From: Paenibacillus sp. YYML68
Lineage (GTDB): Bacteria; Bacillota; Bacilli; Paenibacillales; NBRC-103111
Assembly (NCBI RefSeq): GCF_027923405.1
Contig: NZ_BQYI01000001.1
Location: 3,388,501 to 3,452,500 of the forward strand
Direction: 5' to 3'
DNA: 64,000 nucleotides
Each line of letters begins with the position of its first letter. The first letter of the stretch is position 1. Shown piece by piece: positions 60,215-64,000 of this stretch. Made by a program: the position numbers and the translations under genes. The notes under the pieces are model-generated. The model was not told the DNA's origin and ran no database searches. It was given only the letters and a program-made list of their open reading frames with translations.

Positions 60215-61198
60215 ATGTTGAAAAAGTTGCTCGTACTTATCTTTAGTTTTGCCTTGTATGTAAGTTTCGCGTCTTCCAGCTTTGCCGCTACAATGGGACA
60301 ACTTCTTGAAAGTCCCGAACCCGGATGGCAAAGATACAGCTATACCTCCGATCTCATCACATATGAGGGGACAGGTTGGCATTATGTATCATCTAATAAA
60401 GTATATACCCAGCAGAATGGAACGAGTGGAGCTAAGATCAAAATCAATTTTGTGGGCTCTAAATTTAGACTTCTGGCAACTACCTGGACGTCTTTCTCTA
60501 AATCTATAACAGTTAAAATCGATGGTGTTGTAGTCGATACGATCTCACAATATGGACCTAGTGTCTCTGGGCCTCGCCTGTCCTACGAGAAAACCGGACT
60601 AGCATATGGAGAGCACACAATAGAATTCATCAATAACACCACCCAATATCTCACGATAAATTCCTTTGATACAGATGCACCGCAAGCTCCTATCGAACCT
60701 ACACTGATCGCTCAAAGTGATATTTCGAAAAACAATTTAAGCTGGACATCGTCCTCGTCGGCAACGTCCTATCACATCAAGCGATCTACAACAGCAGGCG
60801 GCCCTTATATGTCCATCGCAACCAACGTTACTGGTACCACCTACTCTGACACTGCCGTCACTCATGGAACGACCTACTATTATGTAGTCACAGCCGTGAA
60901 CTCGTATGGAGAGAGCGTCCATTCGAATGAGGCATCGGCTAAACCAACAGCTCCCATCTTGAATCGGGCCCTGCTTGTAATTACGTTAGACAGCGGCCTT
61001 GAGAAAGAGTACGATGTACCGATGTCTGTCGTGAATGACTTTATCCACTGGTACAGCAACCGCGAGAATGGAGTCGGGTATGAATATTATGTGTTCAATA
61101 AAAACTATAACCTCGCCAAGTTTTTAAGTCGTAAGGATTATATCGCCTACAGCAAGATCGAAGCCTTCGAAGTGAATGAATACAGCGAGAATCCATAA
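60215..61198 (+). CDS. Secreted protein: β-sandwich + FN3 + conserved C-terminal domain
   Basis: 327 residues from the ATG at 60215 behind GAGGGAGAGATTT. Signal peptide LLVLIFSFALYVSFASSSFA. A CBM-like β-sandwich (~30-160; FVGSKFRLLATTWTSFSKSITVKIDG) is followed by FN3 (~165-250; SYHIKRSTTAGGPYM ... TYYYVVTAVNSYG) and a ~80-residue C-terminal domain (LLVITLDSGLEKEYDVPMS ... YVFNKNYNLAKFLSRKDYI), a tail seen on several Paenibacillus surface proteins. FN3 resembles that of the 12.8-kb gene. Probable carbohydrate-binding surface protein. IS elements flank it on both sides. Confidence 0.82.
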   Translation: MLKKLLVLIFSFALYVSFASSSFAATMGQLLESPEPGWQRYSYTSDLITYEGTGWHYVSSNKVYTQQNGTSGAKIKINFVGSKFRLLATTWTSFSKSITVKIDGVVVDTISQYGPSVSGPRLSYEKTGLAYGEHTIEFINNTTQYLTINSFDTDAPQAPIEPTLIAQSDISKNNLSWTSSSSATSYHIKRSTTAGGPYMSIATNVTGTTYSDTAVTHGTTYYYVVTAVNSYGESVHSNEASAKPTAPILNRALLVITLDSGLEKEYDVPMSVVNDFIHWYSNRENGVGYEYYVFNKNYNLAKFLSRKDYIAYSKIEAFEVNEYSENP

Positions 61199-61240
61199 CC
61201 GAGCAAGTAGAAATCGGAAACAATACTTCGAATTCGACTT

Positions 61241-62715
61241 CAGTAGCGTTGCATAAATCATGACATCTAAAATGGTGGAATATTCAGAAATTAGTTTTCA
61301 AATTCCAAGGGCCAAAAACTTACGGGGTACCCCTGAAACAGGCAGTTGCTGTCCATTTGTAATATTCATCCTTTTCAAGTTGATGATTGGTTTTTTTTCG
61401 ACTTAGGCGACTTACTGGTCTTTCTGTTTCTTCTGTCGCCCTCTCGAAGTTCGACTTGGTTTTCGCTCTACTGCTGCGACCATCCTCAGCCACGGTTGCC
61501 ACATGAGTTCTTTCAAAGCCTCAATGAGTTCCGTTAACGTTCGACTCGTTCCCAGTTCTAGCTTCATAAGCAGCAGCAAGCAGTATGCAATTAAACAGAT
61601 CCAAATCTGATTCATCACTGCGTTCTCGCTGTCACCGTAAAAACAGGTTAGCTTCAGGTTCTGCTTGACCCACCGGAAGAACATCTCGATCTGCCAGCGG
61701 CTACGATACAGGTCACCAAGCTCTTCTGCCGTCAGGTCGAACCGATTCGTAATGATACGGACCTCATTACCGCGACCGTCTGTGGTGACGATCATACGAA
61801 GGGGGTGCTGCATGCGCTTGTGAGCTTTGCCTAGCACGACTTTGACATCGCGGATGATGTCTGAATCTGTGTTCACCGAAAGTTCTTCCACTTCTTCGAC
61901 AACAGCATTGTCCTTTAATCGTGATACGAATCGAATGCCACGCTCGCAGTAACTGTCGTATTTGCCGTAGTCCAGATACCCGCGGTCCATCAGATACGTG
62001 ACGTCCGACTCATCGATCAGGACGTCCATTTGGCTGCGGTCTGCGGGCCTTGCAGGCGTAACCACTGCCTTATCCGGATAAACATGGTCGGGGTCAGCAA
62101 ATGCCACTCGCAGGTGCAGTTTCACGCCTGCTTTCGTTTTTCGGAAAGTCGCCCATTTATACCGCTGTAGGCAAACGCTGATCGTAGAAGAGTCTATAAT
62201 CTTGACCGTTCCGATGCGCCCTGATATCGGCCTAGCATCTCGATGCAACTGTGTAATGAGATTACAAAGGATGGCTTGAAGTACTTCTGGGTCCAGTTGA
62301 TTATTTTTACGGGACAACTGGGATGCACTGATCGAAGCAATGCCGAGTTGCTTTTGAAATTCCTCGTCGTGCTCCAGCTTTCGCATGATGGAACGAAGAC
62401 CCTTTCGCTTCTCTAACTGTGCTTCGATGAAGATGTACAGAAAGACTAAGGTGTCGAGCTTTTTCACATAACGGTCGAGCGTAGTCGTGCTTTGCCAATT
62501 CGGGATGATGTTTGGATTTATTGGTGCAACCCATTTACCAAATGCAGAAAATAGTGTATCCTTGTCCATGCGTATCTCCTAAGTTAGGGATTTGGACAGG
62601 GCTACCTGTTACCCTAATTTTAGGAGTTTTTTGTTACAGAGTACGACCTATTTATTACAATAATAGCACAATTTGTCCAATCTGTTCGCGTGTTAGTTTT
62701 TATGCAACGCTACTG
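61241..62715 (-). mobile_element. IS4-family insertion sequence with a 9-bp target duplication
   Basis: 17-bp terminal inverted repeats: CAGTAGCGTTGCATAAA (61241) and its complement ending at 62715. ATTCGACTT is repeated directly at 61232-61240 and 62716-62724. One transposase gene on the minus strand. Perfect ends and duplication suggest recent insertion. Confidence 0.9.
61412..62569 (-). CDS. IS4-family DDE transposase
   Basis: 385 residues. DDE residues in VKIIDSSTISVCLQ (D), TYLMDRGYLDYGKYD (D) and the YREK-type signature LYRSRWQIEMFFRWVKQNLKL (E). N-terminal helical domain DUF4372-like (YIFIEAQLEKRKGLRSI). Complete and uninterrupted; AGGAGATACGC precedes the ATG. C-terminus Arg/Lys-rich. 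Probably active. Confidence 0.92.
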   Translation of the reverse strand: MDKDTLFSAFGKWVAPINPNIIPNWQSTTTLDRYVKKLDTLVFLYIFIEAQLEKRKGLRSIMRKLEHDEEFQKQLGIASISASQLSRKNNQLDPEVLQAILCNLITQLHRDARPISGRIGTVKIIDSSTISVCLQRYKWATFRKTKAGVKLHLRVAFADPDHVYPDKAVVTPARPADRSQMDVLIDESDVTYLMDRGYLDYGKYDSYCERGIRFVSRLKDNAVVEEVEELSVNTDSDIIRDVKVVLGKAHKRMQHPLRMIVTTDGRGNEVRIITNRFDLTAEELGDLYRSRWQIEMFFRWVKQNLKLTCFYGDSENAVMNQIWICLIAYCLLLLMKLELGTSRTLTELIEALKELMWQPWLRMVAAVERKPSRTSRGRQKKQKDQ

Positions 62716-62742
62716 ATTCGACTTATATCTAATCGCATAAGC

Positions 62743-62777
62743 AAATGGCTGCCGAGCAACAGACTCAGCAGCCATTC
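62743..62777 (-). terminator. Terminator after the LTA-synthase-family gene
   Basis: Minus-strand AATGGCTGC / GCAGCCATT with an 11-14 nt loop, just after the stop at 62788; weak T-run (TGCTTA). Confidence 0.6.
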
Positions 62778-62787
62778 TTGTTCCCTT

Positions 62788-64000
62788 CTATTGCCGCTCC
62801 GCGAGCTTCGTGCCGAGCTCGGCGGCAGCGAGCGCATACGGCGTCGTTTTTACGACAATCTTATCTCTCGAATCCTTCACGACAACCTCGACCTGAACCG
62901 TATCGGTCTCCGACTTCACCGGCTCTACAAGCTTCGCTTCGAGCTCGCCCGAGTCATCGTTGCGCTTCGTCTCGACCGGCTGTCCATTCACATGCACAAT
63001 CGCCCCCGGCGGCAGCTCCACACCGCGAACGCTCAGCATAGAGCCATCCGCAGCGTGCTCCACAGCGACCGAATCAATCCGCATCGGACCGGTGCCGATC
63101 ACATAATTCGGATTCTTGATCGATTGCTTGATATCACCGTAGCCGTACTGCTTGCCGAATATAATGTCGTACTGCAGCAGCTCATACGCCTTCAGCGCCT
63201 CGGTCTGGATGTTCATCGACTCATATAAGTTGGTCGGCGGAATAATCGGCGTACGCTGGGATAATTGGTATAAGAAATCGGTATAATAAGTGCCTGGACG
63301 CTCGGCCTGCTTAAGCACATAAGAGCTCAGGAATGAAGGACTCATGCTCAGATGCTCCCGCTTCCGGGGCAAATAATTGTCCCATACGAGCACAGGCACC
63401 CGGTACATCTTGTTCAAAAATTCCGGATCCTGCTCCTTCAAGTAACCTGCATCCTTGTACGCCTGATAATTCTCACCCAGACTCGGCAGGTGATCTCCGA
63501 AGAAGACAATCATCGTCGGCTCGCCCTTCGCTTCATAATGCGTCACAAGCTCCTTAAGCATCGCATCTGCACCGAGCAATCCTTGCGCGAACGTCTCCAG
63601 CAAGCCCTTCGTCTCACCCTCCACGCCGGACACTTGGATCGTATTTTCCTTAAACTTTCCCGGGTAATAATGATAATGATTTTCCATCGTATTGGCAAAA
63701 ATAAAATCAGGACCGTCCGACTTCTCCTGCTCCTTAATAATATGCTTCGCTACCGAGCGATCGGACAAATAAGGACCGGCATAATCCGGCTCGAAAAATT
63801 CCTGAGATACGTACTTGGAGAAGCCGAAGTTCTCGTACACCGTCTTGCTGTTATAAAACCAGCTATGAAACGGGTTAATCGCCGTTGTCGCATAGCCTTG
63901 ACGAGCAAGTATGCTCGCGATCGAATCGATGCCGCGGTCTACGTACTGATTATACGGAATGGAGCCTTGCGGCAGGAAGCGCATCGAGTTACCAGTGAGC
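62788..64000 (-). CDS. LTA synthase-family sulfatase domain protein, 5' end outside the window
   Basis: 404 residues are visible, without the start. The frame continues to the window edge with LTGNSMRFLPQGSIPY, the segment just after the nucleophile region in LtaS-like enzymes. FHSWFYNSKTVYENFGF, FANTMENHYHYYPGKF, IVFFGDHLPSLG (metal Asp-His) and VPVLVWDNY follow, then a ~100-residue C-terminal β-domain (~295-398). LTA synthases transfer glycerol phosphate from phosphatidylglycerol to lipoteichoic acid outside the membrane; the N-terminal membrane part would lie to the right. The β-rich extension is atypical of LtaS, so a related phosphoglycerol transferase is possible. Confidence 0.87.
   Translation of the reverse strand, partial: LTGNSMRFLPQGSIPYNQYVDRGIDSIASILARQGYATTAINPFHSWFYNSKTVYENFGFSKYVSQEFFEPDYAGPYLSDRSVAKHIIKEQEKSDGPDFIFANTMENHYHYYPGKFKENTIQVSGVEGETKGLLETFAQGLLGADAMLKELVTHYEAKGEPTMIVFFGDHLPSLGENYQAYKDAGYLKEQDPEFLNKMYRVPVLVWDNYLPRKREHLSMSPSFLSSYVLKQAERPGTYYTDFLYQLSQRTPIIPPTNLYESMNIQTEALKAYELLQYDIIFGKQYGYGDIKQSIKNPNYVIGTGPMRIDSVAVEHAADGSMLSVRGVELPPGAIVHVNGQPVETKRNDDSGELEAKLVEPVKSETDTVQVEVVVKDSRDKIVVKTTPYALAAAELGTKLAERQ

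Overview
The window looks like the chromosome of an endospore-forming Firmicute of the Paenibacillus/Cohnella type. The signs are a SpoVA gene at the left edge, a GC-rich background using ATG/GTG/TTG starts behind strong GGAGG sites, motAB, xylose genes under a ROK repressor, many Gfo/Idh/MocA dehydrogenases with AraC regulators, FN3-bearing secreted proteins and an LTA-synthase-type sulfatase. No rRNA, tRNA or CRISPR array was seen.

Layout. 1-5.0 kb: spoVAC (partial) behind a DUF421/DUF1657-like protein that may be a spore heat-resistance 2Duf homologue, a 26-residue membrane peptide, an L,D-transpeptidase, aspartase, a small coiled-coil protein and an acetyl-esterase. 5.1-12.7 kb: a signalling operon (NIT-HAMP-GAF hybrid kinase with three receivers, CheR, CheB, receiver-kinase), preceded by a cheY with an internal in-frame deletion and a decayed CheB-like receiver. 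12.8-25.3 kb: a cohesin/dockerin-type secreted protein, MATE pump, AraC regulators, sulfatase, aldo/keto reductase, thioredoxin-like and VOC proteins, and a sugar isomerase/dehydrogenase operon. 25.4-39.8 kb: a Q/N/Y-rich repeat protein, glutathione peroxidase, aldose epimerase, motAB, a second isomerase/dehydrogenase pair, HD-GYP phosphodiesterase, WG-repeat protein and coaA.

39.8-48.0 kb is an accessory island between coaA and a Rieske gene, and is the most interesting part of the window. Three copies (A, B, C) of a structured element of about 155-160 bp lie in the same orientation, with a degenerate fourth (D). Each has integron-attC-like outer arms. The sequence just after one element is the inverted complement of the sequence just before the next, which is the relation expected of mobile gene cassettes: 16/19 for the relE cassette and 15/17 for the ATPase cassette. 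The cassettes carry a frameshifted RelE-type toxin, a gene broken by two transposons, and a translationally coupled AAA ATPase plus DUF4276/TOPRIM-like pair that resembles anti-phage modules. No integrase is in the window. A three-gene DUF6431/DDE/AAA transposon (with terminal repeats and a 7-bp target duplication) and an ISL3 element interrupt the island.

48.0-64.0 kb: Rieske protein, an EF-hand-like protein, xylB-xylA with divergent xylR and a palindromic operator, two small secreted proteins, a Gfo-ThuA-Gfo operon, two IS4-type elements with clear terminal repeats and target duplications, an FN3 secreted protein between them, and the 3' part of an LTA-synthase-family gene running off the right edge.
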